DNA from: a virus
Strand: one strand, 5' to 3'
DNA length: 38,513 nucleotides
Virus record (IMG/VR): IMGVR_UViG_3300008113_000654
Coordinates: 1 to 38,513 of that record
A program made the position numbers and the translations under genes. Shown one piece after another: positions 21,295 to 30,832 of this stretch. The stretch's first letter is position 1. Every line of letters starts with the position of its first letter. The notes under the pieces are model-generated. The model was not told the origin of the DNA, ran no database searches, and saw only the letters and a list, made by a program, of their open reading frames with translations.

Positions 21295-24149
21295 AATGCT
21301 TGCGGTTGACCAGTTGATTGTTGTGGTCGTGGCTGATGCTGCATCAATGATTGATGCTGTTGCCGACCATAGAGTAAAGCCGGGACTAGGAGAAGCCGTA
21401 ATCGTAGAAGACCATCCGGCAGGATCAGGCGTAAATGATCCCGTAGCCCATGTATAGGTCGATGTGCCACAGTTGTGCTAGTTGATCCACCAACATCTGA
21501 AACTGCCTTAGAAGCAATCCACAAATAAATTCCCGGCGTGCCCGGATTGGCTGAAAGCGTTACGCTCCATCCATTGCCGCCGGTATAGCTAGTGTTAACT
21601 CCGGTAGCCCACACATAAGTTGAACTGCCCGAAGGATTGCCCGGCTGAACGGGCGACCATTGATACAAATATGCAGTGGCGTATTGATTGCCGCCAACAC
21701 CTGTCGGACCCGTAGCGCCCTGAGAGCCAGTGGGGCCTGATGCGCCTGTCGGGCCTGAACTGCCGGTCGGGCCTTGGCTGCCGGTTGGTCCCGAACTCCC
21801 GGTTGGGCCTGCGTTGCCAGTTGGGCCTGAACTTCCGGTTGGTCCCGCGTTGCCCGTTGGCCCTTGTCCACCAGTGGGTCCAAGACTTCCAGTAGGCCCG
21901 GTGGGTCCAACCACGCCTGCGTCAAGGAAGATGAACTGAAGCGAATTGAACGCAGTCTGATAGACCGTGCCGGTGTTGTCTTTGTATCGAGCAGGCACTG
22001 ACAACAAAGCAGGCGAGCTTGTCATGGCCGTGGGGTCGCCCCACTGAGCATAGGTGCCCCCATCAGTGATAGCGCCCATGACCAACCCACCCGTGGTGGT
22101 GATGTCGCCATTACCCGTGGTGGCTGAATTGCCAATACGCCAAGTGTTGTTTACGAAAGCCGGGTCGGTGTCGGTCTGTGAGGTGACAAAGTTGACCTGC
22201 ACGCCGCCGAAGGTCAGGTATAGCTGCGGATTAATGTTGGTGAAACTCGGCACGCCACCCGTGCGGGGCACCTGAATGACCACAGGCGACCACGATGTTG
22301 CAATCAGCGAAGAAACAATCGGTGCCCAAGAGAACGGCGCAGATGTCGCCGACTTTTGCGAGGTAGAAATCTCGTTGTTGATCGAGAACGCGAAGTAGTA
22401 AGTACCCGCGCCAACAATCACATTGGTGAACTTGATTGCAGCGCCCGCAGGGAACGCGGATTCTGTAATCGGGGTCTGAACGCCCCACACATCCCAATCG
22501 GTCGTTGAGGGCGTGGCTGACTTGGTGTAGTACAGCGTTACGCCCGTGACTCGAACCGTGCTCGGGAGTTGGCAGGTGACGCTAAAGGTAGGAGGCGAAA
22601 GTGCAGGCTGCTGATCACTAAAAGTCGGAGCTGACAGAGCCGGGAAGTAGTAGCCTGACTGAAGGTCAGAGTTGGGCGCGGGCGTGAATGCCGTAATCGT
22701 GGCATCGTCATAAACCGCAGCGTTGTATTCGGTGCACTCAATACGCGCTCCGAGGTTGCCATCAGGCAGCGAAGCCTCGTTGACCTTTATGGCGCGGAAT
22801 AGTTTGTTTGTCCACCCGTAGGCTGAGTTGGTGACGCTGATGACATCGCCCGCATTGACTTGGATGCCGGTGTAAGCCGTGCTGAACGAAACCACCAGGT
22901 CTTCGCGTGCTTGCTCCAATATACGGTTGGCAAGATATTGCGCTTGCACCGAGTCGTTGACCATCGTGAACGACAGGGTGTATTTGTTATCCGGCTCATT
23001 CGGATAGCGCAGACCGGCAGGCGTTTCGAGGAACACATAGCCCGGTTTGTCCTTGTTGTCTTTCCAAGGGAACGAAGCCTCGATCTGATTGATGCTTGAG
23101 GTGATGTCGGTAGCCGATACCCGAATCTCGCCGATGATGTTGGAGTCGTCAAAAGCAAAGCCGGTCGAATCAGCTTTGTTGATCACGGGTGACCATTGAC
23201 CCGATTCGGCTTGATAGCTGATCCACGAGTCGCACGCCAACAAAATGTTTTCGATGTTGTTGAGTACGGTTTCGCCCGTGTCAATTACCCCGTTGATACG
23301 ATAGCGCGACTGTGTAGCAGTGCCGCCACCGGGCAGATCGTAGGTGATCAGTTGATCGGCGTATGTGTCAAGAGCAGCGCAGGCAGTGGTGTTGACATTG
23401 GAAATGTCCACCGCGCCACCGTACACCGTGTTCGTCAGGTAGTCCTGCAAGACCGATCCGGGCTTTGCCACGCCGGTGCCGTTCAATGCGTGCTTGACCT
23501 TGAAGGTGATGGGCTGCAAGCCCGTAGACCCTGCGTCTTGCGAATACTTCAAATAGACGATGGCAAAGGCAAGCCCGTTCATCTGCCGACCCGAGGCAGG
23601 CCACCGCAGACCGGCGGGAATGTCCACGCCGCCCATCGCCACATTGGGAGCCGTGCCTAGAACCGTGGTGATCGTCCCGGCTGCGTTTGAGGTGTAGAGG
23701 TTGATGTAGAGGTAACCATTGATCTTGGTGTCTACATTCCCCGCGCCGTCAGTCAGAGAGGCGACTTGGTTGGTGCCAGGAGCAAAGGTTACAAGCCGGT
23801 CACCGTAGTAAAACTGCGTAGTGTCGTATGTGAACTGACCGTTTGGCGAGATGTTGGAAATCGCCAAAACATAGTACATGGCTTGGTTGTCAGTGGTTAG
23901 CACCGCATCTACGAAGGTGCCTCCCATCCAAGCATCGCCATAGACGACAGGAATAGAGTTGTTGGCCGAAGGTGGAACTTGTTGCCGCACCCCATTGTCT
24001 TGCTGCCGAGGCGGCTTGGCTCCGAAAACTCGCGTGACCGTGTAGGAAACCGCGAAGTTGACCGCCATTGCAAAGAGAGTGCTCGCCTGATAAAGACCGA
24101 TTACCGTTCCTATCGCTTCTGCTGCCGCTATAACAAGTGTTGCAACCAT
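21159..24149 (-). CDS. lambda J-like tail tip protein, main part (reading frame shifts near 21465)
   Basis: This 996-residue frame starts with a hydrophobic segment ([20 protein letters not shown]) and has a J-like core: [55 protein letters not shown], and [20 protein letters not shown] with [20 protein letters not shown]. Fibronectin-like and collagen-like ([10 protein letters not shown]) parts follow. About the last 100 residues, after [12 protein letters not shown], are Arg/Leu-rich nonsense in the wrong frame. A single missing G in GTGGC (expected GTGGGC) would restore the reading into the next frame ([12 protein letters not shown]). The intact protein would be ~1290 residues and would contact the host receptor. 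Confidence 0.85.
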   Translation of the reverse strand: MVATLVIAAAEAIGTVIGLYQASTLFAMAVNFAVSYTVTRVFGAKPPRQQDNGVRQQVPPSANNSIPVVYGDAWMGGTFVDAVLTTDNQAMYYVLAISNISPNGQFTYDTTQFYYGDRLVTFAPGTNQVASLTDGAGNVDTKINGYLYINLYTSNAAGTITTVLGTAPNVAMGGVDIPAGLRWPASGRQMNGLAFAIVYLKYSQDAGSTGLQPITFKVKHALNGTGVAKPGSVLQDYLTNTVYGGAVDISNVNTTACAALDTYADQLITYDLPGGGTATQSRYRINGVIDTGETVLNNIENILLACDSWISYQAESGQWSPVINKADSTGFAFDDSNIIGEIRVSATDITSSINQIEASFPWKDNKDKPGYVFLETPAGLRYPNEPDNKYTLSFTMVNDSVQAQYLANRILEQAREDLVVSFSTAYTGIQVNAGDVISVTNSAYGWTNKLFRAIKVNEASLPDGNLGARIECTEYNAAVYDDATITAFTPAPNSDLQSGYYFPALSAPTFSDQQPALSPPTFSVTCQLPSTVRVTGVTLYYTKSATPSTTDWDVWGVQTPITESAFPAGAAIKFTNVIVGAGTYYFAFSINNEISTSQKSATSAPFSWAPIVSSLIATSWSPVVIQVPRTGGVPSFTNINPQLYLTFGGVQVNFVTSQTDTDPAFVNNTWRIGNSATTGNGDITTTGGLVMGAITDGGTYAQWGDPTAMTSSPALLSVPARYKDNTGTVYQTAFNSLQFIFLDAGVVGPTGPTGSLGPTGGQGPTGNAGPTGSSGPTGNAGPTGSSGPTGSQGPTGSSGPTGASGPTGSQGATGPTGVGGNQYATAYLYQWSPVQPGNPSGSSTYVWATGVNTSYTGGNGWSVTLSANPGTPGIYLWIASKAVSDVGGSTSTTVAHRPIHGLRDHLRLILPDGLLRLRLLLVPALLYGRQQHQSLMQHQPRPQQSTGQPQALWLRDMRALLVRQAQALPDQPVPQALRRGSCMRGLPTTRSLFLPR

Positions 24150-24152
24150 TTT

Positions 24153-24599
24153 CTATTCCTTGCAATAGGTAGAGTCAATCTTCTTGAAACCCCTATTTTC
24201 TAACTTGATCTGCGGGCTTTGCGGCATCAAAGAAATCAGAACCACTTCGGCTCGCTCTTGATCGACCAACTCTTGTGCTTTCTTGCCGTATGCCAAAAAC
24301 AACTTGCCACCGATTGTTCCATTCCGATGCTCGGGGTCAACCCACCAAGCCAACTCGCGCACCTCGCTTACCTCGGGGCACCAAATGTTCGGCGTGACGA
24401 TTGCCGCCGCCATGCCCCTGTAGTCGTTGTCCACGAGCACGAAGCCGCGCCCGACCATCAGGCTAAACAACAGGCTTCGGATGTGATCTTCGTTGTGGTA
24501 TTTCTTGTCCCTTAGTCTCTCAATAGGAGATTCCTCGGCGTATCGCCGCATCATCTCAACGCAAGCGTCAAGGTCGTGCTTGTAGGCTTCTCGGATCAA
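24153..24599 (-). CDS. GNAT-family acetyltransferase
   Basis: This 148-residue protein starts TTG 24599, overlapping the previous stop (TTGA). The GNAT fold is seen as MIREAYKHDLDACVEMMRRY, GFVLVDNDYRGMAAAI, VRELAWWVDPEHRNGTIGGK (motif A, here R-N-x-x-I-G-G-K) and LENRGFKKIDSTY at the end. GNAT enzymes move acetyl from acetyl-CoA to amines. Its placement inside the tail-tip genes, immediately before J, is common in some siphoviruses; it may modify a tail protein or a host target. The substrate is unknown. Confidence 0.75.
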   Translation of the reverse strand: MIREAYKHDLDACVEMMRRYAEESPIERLRDKKYHNEDHIRSLLFSLMVGRGFVLVDNDYRGMAAAIVTPNIWCPEVSEVRELAWWVDPEHRNGTIGGKLFLAYGKKAQELVDQERAEVVLISLMPQSPQIKLENRGFKKIDSTYCKE

Positions 24600-25255
24600 T
24601 TTGCTTGTATCGTGTCGTTTGGTTCTGTTACTGACGCGCCGCCGCCAGGAGTCGAAACACTGCCGGTCGAAGGCTTGCCGCCAAAGTCAAAGTAAGTGTT
24701 AGAAATCGCATCCACCCGGCTCATAGAGGTGTCGCCAGGGTAGAAGAACTGCCACACCGTTTTGTTGGTCTTGATGCCCGCAATCCGGTTTTCTAGGATG
24801 CGCCTCATGCTTGAACAAGTGATGACGCAAGTGGCAATCCGCGAACGCGCTTGCTCGTTCCAATCCTCGGAGATGCTGACATTGTTGACAATCCCCGTCC
24901 AACGCTTGAAGAACTGCGTTGTTGGCGTGGTGATGATCTGATTGTCAGAATCGAGGAAGCCGCGCCAAATTTCAACGATGCTGCCTTTAATGTCGCTTGA
25001 GAGGATCAGCGCGACATTGTTGGGGTCAATACCCGTGAGGGAAATCGACATATCAAACGATGTCGCCTTCACATCCCGCTGCACATCGCCAATCGTCAGG
25101 AGCGAGCCAAGATTGCTGAAGGTGATGCCATCAACCGTCACAGGCGCGGCTGCGTTGCAAAAGGTATAGATCGTTGGAGTTGTGCCAACAGACAGGCGCA
25201 CGAACTCTGCGTATCGGATGTTTGCGCTATTGAGCGCCGCCATTGTGGTGGTCAT
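24596..25255 (-). CDS. tail tip/baseplate protein (DUF2163-like)
   Basis: This 219-residue protein is coupled to its neighbours by ATGA and TTGA overlaps. It contains YAEFVRLSVGTTPTIYTFCN, VTVDGITFSNLGSLLTIGDV and SFDMSISLTGIDPNNVALIL, followed by VEIWRGFLD and RWTGIVNNVSISEDWNEQAR. This pattern matches hub-type proteins of siphoviral tail tips. It should lie between the distal tail protein and J. Confidence 0.65.
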   Translation of the reverse strand: MTTTMAALNSANIRYAEFVRLSVGTTPTIYTFCNAAAPVTVDGITFSNLGSLLTIGDVQRDVKATSFDMSISLTGIDPNNVALILSSDIKGSIVEIWRGFLDSDNQIITTPTTQFFKRWTGIVNNVSISEDWNEQARSRIATCVITCSSMRRILENRIAGIKTNKTVWQFFYPGDTSMSRVDAISNTYFDFGGKPSTGSVSTPGGGASVTEPNDTIQAN

Positions 25256-25902
25256 GGTGCGACATTCTCCCGAAACACAAACGGCTCATCCCAGTTGACA
25301 AATGCGCCATTGGTCATGGGCGTGAGGGTGTAGGTCGGGCAGACTTCCGCATAGACCGGAAAGTAGACATCCTTGCCCACTGCCGTGAGGTTGCCCGTAG
25401 CAGGCGTGCCAATCACCGGGCGATGCAGATTCACCGACACCGTAGAGCTTGAGCCGCGCAGAACCGATTGGGTGACTTTGTAGACATAGCTGCCGAGTTG
25501 CAGGAAGTCGCCTGCCGCGAAAACGACCGTGCTTGAGGCTACAGAGGGCAGATTGCCTACCGTGATGGTCTGCGAGTTAGCCGGGGGACCGCTTGCGAGC
25601 GTCAGGGCCGAAGCCTGACCCGTGCTTAGACCACCTTTGTACTCGGTGAACCACTGAAGGTTTGCCGTGTTGAAAGTGATGTTTGCCGCCGTCTGCCGGT
25701 CAAGGTTGTCAATTGTCTGAATGACATCTCGCACCTGCGGGTAATACAGGAAGTTGTGCGGCACGATGGTGAACACCCAAGGCACTGCCGTGAGGTATTG
25801 CGCCGTTCTGATCTGCCCGCTGCGGGTGACCTGTTGTCCGACAGTCCGGCGGTTGTTCACCGTCATGGACTGCTGAATGTCAACGATGGTTTGAAACGAC
25901 AT
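25252..25902 (-). CDS. minor tail/distal tail protein
   Basis: This 216-residue beta-rich protein follows the tape measure gene directly (the start shares base 25902). Its sequence (MSFQTIVDIQQSMTVNNRRT, FTIVPHNFLYYPQVRDVIQT, LQLGSYVYKVTQSVLRGSSS) has no strong family signature visible to me. Position after the tape measure and before the DUF2163-like protein is that of the distal tail protein. Confidence 0.6.
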   Translation of the reverse strand: MSFQTIVDIQQSMTVNNRRTVGQQVTRSGQIRTAQYLTAVPWVFTIVPHNFLYYPQVRDVIQTIDNLDRQTAANITFNTANLQWFTEYKGGLSTGQASALTLASGPPANSQTITVGNLPSVASSTVVFAAGDFLQLGSYVYKVTQSVLRGSSSTVSVNLHRPVIGTPATGNLTAVGKDVYFPVYAEVCPTYTLTPMTNGAFVNWDEPFVFRENVAP

Positions 25903-27887
25903 TACATTCTCCCTGCGCCCAAGGGCAAGCGTTTCTGAGCGTAGAGGTTAGCCGCCCACACTGCGTTAGAACTGCCCATGATGCGCTCTTCAAACGACTT
26001 CACATCAATGGCGTTGATGTAGTTGTTGGTCACCTGAGTTGTGCCGCCCATGCTCATGGCTTTGTTGGGAATGATTGAGCCACTCATGCGGGGCACGAAA
26101 AGTTCAGGCCCGCGCTCGCCCACGAGGTAGGCTTCATTGCCCGACACCGGGCCACCGTTTGCGCGTGGGATTGCGTCAACCACCGGGACGGTTGTGCCGC
26201 CTGCCGGGGCAGGACCGAAGCCAAACAGGTTGGCAAACAACTTCATGGCTTGCGCCTTGAGTTGAATGGCGATTAGGTCTTGAATGACGCTTCGAGCGAA
26301 ATCCTTAAAGTTGAGCTTGCCCGTGCGAACGAAGTTGTCTAGAGCTTGGCTCATATTGCCCATGAGCGAGCCGAACATGGCCGCGCCGGTTTCCATCTCG
26401 GTGGGCATCTTTTGGAAGAAGTCTTTAGCCGCCTCCATGAAGCCTTTGGTGATGTCGCCCGTGCGCCGCAATTCCTCGGTATCGCGCACCTTCTTGATCA
26501 AGCCTACTTGACGCTCGTAGAGTTGATTCTGATGCTCAATGCGCTTGGCTCTATCGTCAGGCATCAACTCCATCTGTTGAATCTCGCGCAACGCCTCAAT
26601 CTGCTGATGATTGAGTTCAATCATTTTGCGCCGATACTCAAACTCGTAGTCGGCCATGCCTTGTTTTTTAAGGTCTAGATCAAGCAATTGCTCTTCAAGA
26701 TCAAGCCTACGATCTTGTGCCTTTTCGTAATCAACCATTTTGCTGATTACTTTGCCGTATGCCACCTCAAGATTGTCGAGAGCATCTTGCTCCGCTTGAT
26801 AACGGCGCATAGAGTCTGCCCACATCTTCATCTTGGCTTTGAGTTCGGCTTCTAGTTCTTTGTTAACGCCTTCTTTGGTTTCGCGCCGCTGTCCCGTTGG
26901 TTGACCCGAAAGTGCCATCGGAGGATTGATAAAACCGCGACCGCCACCGGCACCGCCAAGAATCTTTTGCTCAAAGCGGTCTAGGTCTTCGCGGTCTTTT
27001 TTGGCTCGTTCAACTGCTTCTTTGTGAATTCTGCTGAACTTGTCAAGATCGCCAACAGCAAGAGCACCAATTTGCCTAGCGATTGTTTCAAACTCTTTAT
27101 AGACTTGAACAAACATATAGGCAATGTGAGCGCCCGCAAGCAAAACATTGTCAACAACACCCTTCAAAATGTTCTTTAGGGTATCTGCTCCTGATGTTAA
27201 TTTCTGTATGTAATCAAAGGTATCTGAGATTGATGTGCCAAACTCTTTAATGAAGCCAAGCAAGAAATCTCGACCGGCTTGAGCTAATTTGTCATAGAGT
27301 GCCGCCAACTGTTCGATAGCTTGGGCTTGCTTTTGAGCATCGGCGGTTGTCCTATCCATGCCATCTGCCAAGCCAACAAAGTCCACGCCTTTGCCTGCCT
27401 TGCCAAACACCTCCATGCCCTTGGCGGCTCGGGTAAGTGGGTCTTCTATGGCAGCAATGCCCTTGACTGCTTTGTTGAACAGTTCTTCGGTAGATAGCTT
27501 GCCGAGGTCTTGGAAAGACACGCCCAACTTGGCAAAAAGCTTTTGAGCCTCGAACGAGCCTTCAGCAGCCTTGTCTACATAGTTGGTGAATGAGGCAAGC
27601 AACTTGCCCGCGTCCTCGGCTTTGCCGCCCGAGCTTGCCAACGCATCCTGTAGCTTGATGACGCTATCAATCGCAAAGTCATTTGCCTTTGCTACATCGG
27701 CAATTTCATCTGCATAAGCCATTGCCTTGGTAGTCAAGGCGGCAAACGCAGCACCGGCAACCACCGCGCCTTGCTTCGCCTGAGCAGTAAACGCATCTAA
27801 TTTGCGCCCCGCCTCAGAAAGCCCCTTGTTGAACTCTGCGGTGTCTAGCCCGAGCAATACGCCCAGGCGGGCAATCATGTTAGCCAC
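25902..27887 (-). CDS. tape measure protein
   Basis: This 661-residue protein sets tail length. I chose GTG 27887 (MANMIARLGVLLGLDTAEFN), which has AGAGG seven bases upstream; the longer TTG start would overlap the chaperone further. It is Ala/Lys/Glu-rich and largely helical, with a hydrophobic segment near residues 230-275 (FLLGFIKEFGT ... DNVLLAGAHIAYMF), long coiled coils (EAELKAKMKMWADSMRRYQA ...) and a C-terminal motif ANGGPVSGNEAYLVGERGPE seen in many tape measures. By the usual scaling it implies a tail of roughly 100 nm. Confidence 0.9.
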   Translation of the reverse strand: MANMIARLGVLLGLDTAEFNKGLSEAGRKLDAFTAQAKQGAVVAGAAFAALTTKAMAYADEIADVAKANDFAIDSVIKLQDALASSGGKAEDAGKLLASFTNYVDKAAEGSFEAQKLFAKLGVSFQDLGKLSTEELFNKAVKGIAAIEDPLTRAAKGMEVFGKAGKGVDFVGLADGMDRTTADAQKQAQAIEQLAALYDKLAQAGRDFLLGFIKEFGTSISDTFDYIQKLTSGADTLKNILKGVVDNVLLAGAHIAYMFVQVYKEFETIARQIGALAVGDLDKFSRIHKEAVERAKKDREDLDRFEQKILGGAGGGRGFINPPMALSGQPTGQRRETKEGVNKELEAELKAKMKMWADSMRRYQAEQDALDNLEVAYGKVISKMVDYEKAQDRRLDLEEQLLDLDLKKQGMADYEFEYRRKMIELNHQQIEALREIQQMELMPDDRAKRIEHQNQLYERQVGLIKKVRDTEELRRTGDITKGFMEAAKDFFQKMPTEMETGAAMFGSLMGNMSQALDNFVRTGKLNFKDFARSVIQDLIAIQLKAQAMKLFANLFGFGPAPAGGTTVPVVDAIPRANGGPVSGNEAYLVGERGPELFVPRMSGSIIPNKAMSMGGTTQVTNNYINAIDVKSFEERIMGSSNAVWAANLYAQKRLPLGAGRM

Positions 27888-28227
27888 GGTTGAACCTCTT
27901 CTTGTCAAAGCCAGGAGCCATCGTCATAAAGGAAAGCAACTGCTCGTTGACTTGTTGCTTCTTTTGCTCTTCTGACAACGGGGGGAAGATGTAGTCGTGC
28001 GCGGGACCAAGCACCTTGGCAAGCGAGAACGGTGTAGCCGTTTCTGCCCGCAAATAGTTGAACACGCCGGTCACGAGCGTGCCGAGCAGATACACAAGGT
28101 TGTGGTTGCCCACCATGCCGTCTGCGTACATCGTCTGAATGTCAGACATGATGTCTTGATCCAAAGCCGCGATTGAATCTTGAGTGTGCCCGTTGAAGAT
28201 CATGGCGGCTTCTACCTGTTTCTTCAA
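27880..28227 (-). CDS. tail assembly chaperone, frameshift extension (gpT-like part)
   Basis: This 115-residue frame has no good start of its own (TTG 28227, no Shine-Dalgarno). It is reached by a -1 shift from the upstream gene at GGGAAAC (28239-28245). The result would be a fusion of about 278 residues, as lambda gpGT. The sequence (FNGHTQDSIAALDQDIMSDI ... YLLGTLVTGVFNYLRAET ... LSEEQKKQQVNEQLLSFMTM) is helical and acidic. The extension normally binds the tape measure during tail assembly; its end overlaps the tape measure start. Confidence 0.75.
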   Translation of the reverse strand: MKKQVEAAMIFNGHTQDSIAALDQDIMSDIQTMYADGMVGNHNLVYLLGTLVTGVFNYLRAETATPFSLAKVLGPAHDYIFPPLSEEQKKQQVNEQLLSFMTMAPGFDKKRFNRG

Positions 28228-28235
28228 CGAGCGAG

Positions 28236-28715
28236 TCAGTTTCCCCGCGATTCCCGATAGGTCGGGGAGATGACTTCGGTGATCTTCTCAATCAACGCAA
28301 GTTGCGTGGACATCGGAAACTCGGCTTCAATGTCCTCGTAGGTGATGTCGTCCATCGTGCCCTCGACCGGCACGAGCAACTTGATGTATTCGGTGATTCG
28401 CGCTTGCGTCATCACCTGAGTTTTGGCGGTCTGCTTGAGCGAGTTGCCATTGATGATGATGTCGTCTTCAAGGAACTCAAAGCCGGTCTTGTCGGCTTCA
28501 TCCTTAAACTGCATCATGGGCTGCGCCAACTTATCGTAGACGGCTTGAATCTTTGCCTCATCCGGCTCGCTGACGCGCTTGAAGATGGCATCAGTCTCGG
28601 CCACGACAGGCACGCGCACCTTGAAGGTGTGCCCGCCAAGTTCAAACTTGCGGGTGCGGAGTTCTTCACGCTTGGCTTGGTATGACTCACCAAGAGCCGC
28701 TGCAATCTTGCTCAT
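28236..28715 (-). CDS. tail assembly chaperone (gpG-like)
   Basis: This 159-residue protein lies between the neck/tube genes and the tape measure, where lambda gpG lies. It has an N-terminal TRKFELGGHTFKVRVPVVAE, typical of tail chaperones of the gpG/gp13 type, and a helical C-terminus (LALIEKITEVISPTYRESRG). The frameshift heptamer lies in its last two codons. It coats the tape measure before tube polymerisation. Confidence 0.75.
   Translation of the reverse strand: MSKIAAALGESYQAKREELRTRKFELGGHTFKVRVPVVAETDAIFKRVSEPDEAKIQAVYDKLAQPMMQFKDEADKTGFEFLEDDIIINGNSLKQTAKTQVMTQARITEYIKLLVPVEGTMDDITYEDIEAEFPMSTQLALIEKITEVISPTYRESRGN
28239..28245 (-). promoter_or_regulatory. -1 programmed ribosomal frameshift site GGGAAAC
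   Basis: In the gpG frame the mRNA reads CGG GGA AAC TGA, so the heptamer G GGA AAC (X XXY YYZ) is in the correct phase immediately before the stop. The -1 frame is open from here through the downstream 27880-28227 frame. This is the canonical arrangement of siphoviral G/GT chaperones. Confidence 0.85.
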
Positions 28716-29278
28716 TTCTTAGCTTTCCTTGACTTGTATTTTGTGATCTGTGCCGCCAAGACTTTTCCCAGGTCATTGGCAACACGCCCCGCATTGTTCT
28801 CTAGTGCAGGGCGCAAGTACGGTTGCGCGGGAGTTTTGGCGGTGCCAAATTCCTGCGCCATCGCTCTTGCATCGTAGGGGAAACCTTGCGACAAAGCAAA
28901 TTCGCGGAACTTGGCTTTGTATGCACTTTTGTTGCTTTCCAAAAGTGCTTTGTTTTCCTCATAGAACTGTCGGCGCAGTTTTTTGGGGAATGCCTTTGTC
29001 GTGACGGCGGCAATGACCGTATCAGTGGGATTGATGTACTTAGAACGCAAGTCCCGGCGGTTGGGTCGCCTTGCCTCAATCTGAAGATGCTTGGCAAGTG
29101 CGCCCGTGTCTTTAGGAGCCAAAACTTTGGCTTGATCCAAAACGGGTCGCATGACTTTGCGAACCGCAGGCACAAGAACCTTGCTCTTGGCTTCCTTGTC
29201 CCCTATCTCTCGGGCAAGTTCATCAAATACTTGCATGACATCCGACAGACCTTCAAACTTGAATGTGAAGCCTGCCAT
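28712..29278 (-). CDS. HK97 gp10-like neck/tail completion protein
   Basis: This 188-residue basic protein contains FEGLSDVMQVFDELAREIGD, VRKVMRPVLDQAKVLAPKDT and GALAKHL near the N-terminus and FGTAKTPAQPYLRPALENNA near the C-terminus. These are the hallmarks of the HK97 gp10 family, which acts at the head-tail joint. It overlaps the start of the chaperone gene by four bases. It should act in joining tails to filled heads. Confidence 0.8.
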   Translation of the reverse strand: MAGFTFKFEGLSDVMQVFDELAREIGDKEAKSKVLVPAVRKVMRPVLDQAKVLAPKDTGALAKHLQIEARRPNRRDLRSKYINPTDTVIAAVTTKAFPKKLRRQFYEENKALLESNKSAYKAKFREFALSQGFPYDARAMAQEFGTAKTPAQPYLRPALENNAGRVANDLGKVLAAQITKYKSRKAKK

Positions 29279-29284
29279 GATGAC

Positions 29285-29509
29285 CTACTGCGGCTTGATG
29301 ATCTTTTGAAAGATTTGGGCGTTGATTGCAATGGCGTACTCGACAACCTGATCGGGTGTCATCTTGTCGGCGTGCCGCGCTGCAATCTCATGCGCCAATG
29401 TAATAGCCGTCATCCTTTGCTGAGTGAACCCAAACCAATCCCGGCGGGATTCGGCTTGGGTCACTAGAAAGGAAAGAAGGTCGTTCGTGTTTTGTATTGT
29501 CGTGGTCAT
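29285..29509 (-). CDS. small hypothetical protein between tube and neck genes
   Basis: This 74-residue helical protein (MTTTIQNTNDLLSFLVTQAE ... TPDQVVEYAIAINAQIFQKI) starts at an ATG in the context CTAAGACATG. It is placed where small tail-assembly or chaperone-like proteins often occur. No family is recognised. Confidence 0.55.
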   Translation of the reverse strand: MTTTIQNTNDLLSFLVTQAESRRDWFGFTQQRMTAITLAHEIAARHADKMTPDQVVEYAIAINAQIFQKIIKPQ

Positions 29510-29512
29510 GTC

Positions 29513-30034
29513 TTAGGTGTTGTTCGACCAACCGTACTGATTGCCACGGGGGTGGATGCTAAAGATGCACTTAGCTTCCGCGCCGGGTTGGGCATCAATT
29601 TGGAACTGAGACACGCGACCGTTGAAGGCGTAAGCCACCACATTGGTGCCGTCATAAGCACTGACCACGAAGGTGCGGTCAATCGTGCCGTTAGCGGCAT
29701 CAGCACGCATCAGCAGCAAACCGGCATCCGAAGGATTCCAAGCAGCCGTGACCGTCAGCGAGGTGGGGGCAGACTGAGTGGGGATTTTGTCCGACTGACG
29801 CGAACCGGCAACCGAGAAGTTAGCCATTGCATCGTCTTGGCCGAACGCAGGCACGGCTTCAACATTGAGTTGCAATCCATCGGTGCCCAAGCCACCGGCA
29901 GAGGTGCCAACGATGTCCTGCACTTGAGCCGTCCAGGTGGACAGGTTGGTGGTGCTCAAGGGAGTCGGGGTTGCGCCCGTTTGTGCCCACAGGGCAGCAG
30001 AGAAACCGGGCAACACTTTATTCGGGAGAGCCAT
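29513..30034 (-). CDS. major tail tube protein
   Basis: This 173-residue protein starts MALPNKVLPGFSAALWAQTG after a strong GGAAAGGAAAG. It is beta-rich with VEAVPAFGQDDAMANFSVAG, SLTVTAAWNPSDAGLLLMRA, and VAYAFNGRVSQFQIDAQPGA, the general layout of lambda gpV-type tube proteins. Position between the tail terminator and chaperones supports it. It polymerises as stacked hexamers around the tape measure. Confidence 0.75.
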   Translation of the reverse strand: MALPNKVLPGFSAALWAQTGATPTPLSTTNLSTWTAQVQDIVGTSAGGLGTDGLQLNVEAVPAFGQDDAMANFSVAGSRQSDKIPTQSAPTSLTVTAAWNPSDAGLLLMRADAANGTIDRTFVVSAYDGTNVVAYAFNGRVSQFQIDAQPGAEAKCIFSIHPRGNQYGWSNNT

Positions 30035-30069
30035 TTTTCTTTCCTTTCCAAAAAAACAGGGGTGTTGTC

Positions 30070-30486
30070 TTAACTTGGAATGTCTAGCTGACAGTCAAGG
30101 AAAATCTGAGCTAGTTTTTCCTCGTTGTCATAAGAGTTGTAGAGCCAAGAAATATCCACCTTGGACACATAGATGCCATTGGGTGAACCTCCAAACAAGC
30201 CGCTAAAACCGTGCAGCGATTGTAGGATTTGATTGGAGATTGTGAAACCATCCTCGATCTGTTGCGTGAAGATGCTCACTTGGAAGATCGGTCGGTCAAT
30301 ACCCTTGTTGTTTTGGTTCTGACCTGTATACACATCCTGATGCACATTGCGAAGATTCCAAGTCACAAACTTGGGTTGAGTCGCAAAGTTGCGGTTGAAT
30401 GCTGCGTACACAGGCACAGGCGTAACCACGGCTTGCAATGCCGCTTGGATCGCCTTGCCGTAAACAACAGGATTGTTCTGTGCCAT
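30070..30486 (-). CDS. tail terminator-like protein
   Basis: This 138-residue protein (YGKAIQAALQAVVTPVPVYA ... WNLRNVHQDVYTGQNQNNKG ... PIFQVSIFTQQIEDGFTISN) has the alpha/beta order of tail terminator or DUF3168-like neck proteins, with a beta strand ...VSIFT followed by a helix. It lies between the head-tail adaptor and the tube gene. The call rests mainly on gene order. Confidence 0.55.
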   Translation of the reverse strand: MAQNNPVVYGKAIQAALQAVVTPVPVYAAFNRNFATQPKFVTWNLRNVHQDVYTGQNQNNKGIDRPIFQVSIFTQQIEDGFTISNQILQSLHGFSGLFGGSPNGIYVSKVDISWLYNSYDNEEKLAQIFLDCQLDIPS

Positions 30487-30487
30487 G

Positions 30488-30832
30488 TTAGACCGCCGCC
30501 ACCGGATCGTTGCGATAGCACATGAAGGTGATGCTCATGCGGTCGTTGGCTTCGCGGCAATCACTGATGCGCCACTCGTGCCCGCGCCAAGTGATCGAAT
30601 ACAAGTCTTGCCGGTCAACCATCTGCTTGGTGTTGGGCGTGTAGTTCAGCGTCAGTTGCACTAGGTCTTGGTAGAGCCGGTACTTTTCGCTGATCCGCAA
30701 GCTATTCGCCACATCGGAGACACGCGCGCGGGTGTCGAACCACTTGGTTTGAGTGGTTGACTGCTCGCCAAAATCCGACTTTGCGAAGGTCAGATTGTTG
30801 ACTGCGATGTTCTCAAACCGTGCGATTGCCAT
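30488..30832 (-). CDS. head closure/head-tail adaptor protein
   Basis: This 114-residue protein carries WFDTRARVSDVANSLRISEK and LTLNYTPNTKQMVDRQDLYS, then WRGHEWRISDCREANDRMSI, which is a beta-barrel pattern like the SPP1 gp16/HK97 gp9 stopper proteins (W-x-x-x-x-W-x-I). It is located directly after the connector gene. It probably seals the head after packaging. Confidence 0.65.
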   Translation of the reverse strand: MAIARFENIAVNNLTFAKSDFGEQSTTQTKWFDTRARVSDVANSLRISEKYRLYQDLVQLTLNYTPNTKQMVDRQDLYSITWRGHEWRISDCREANDRMSITFMCYRNDPVAAV

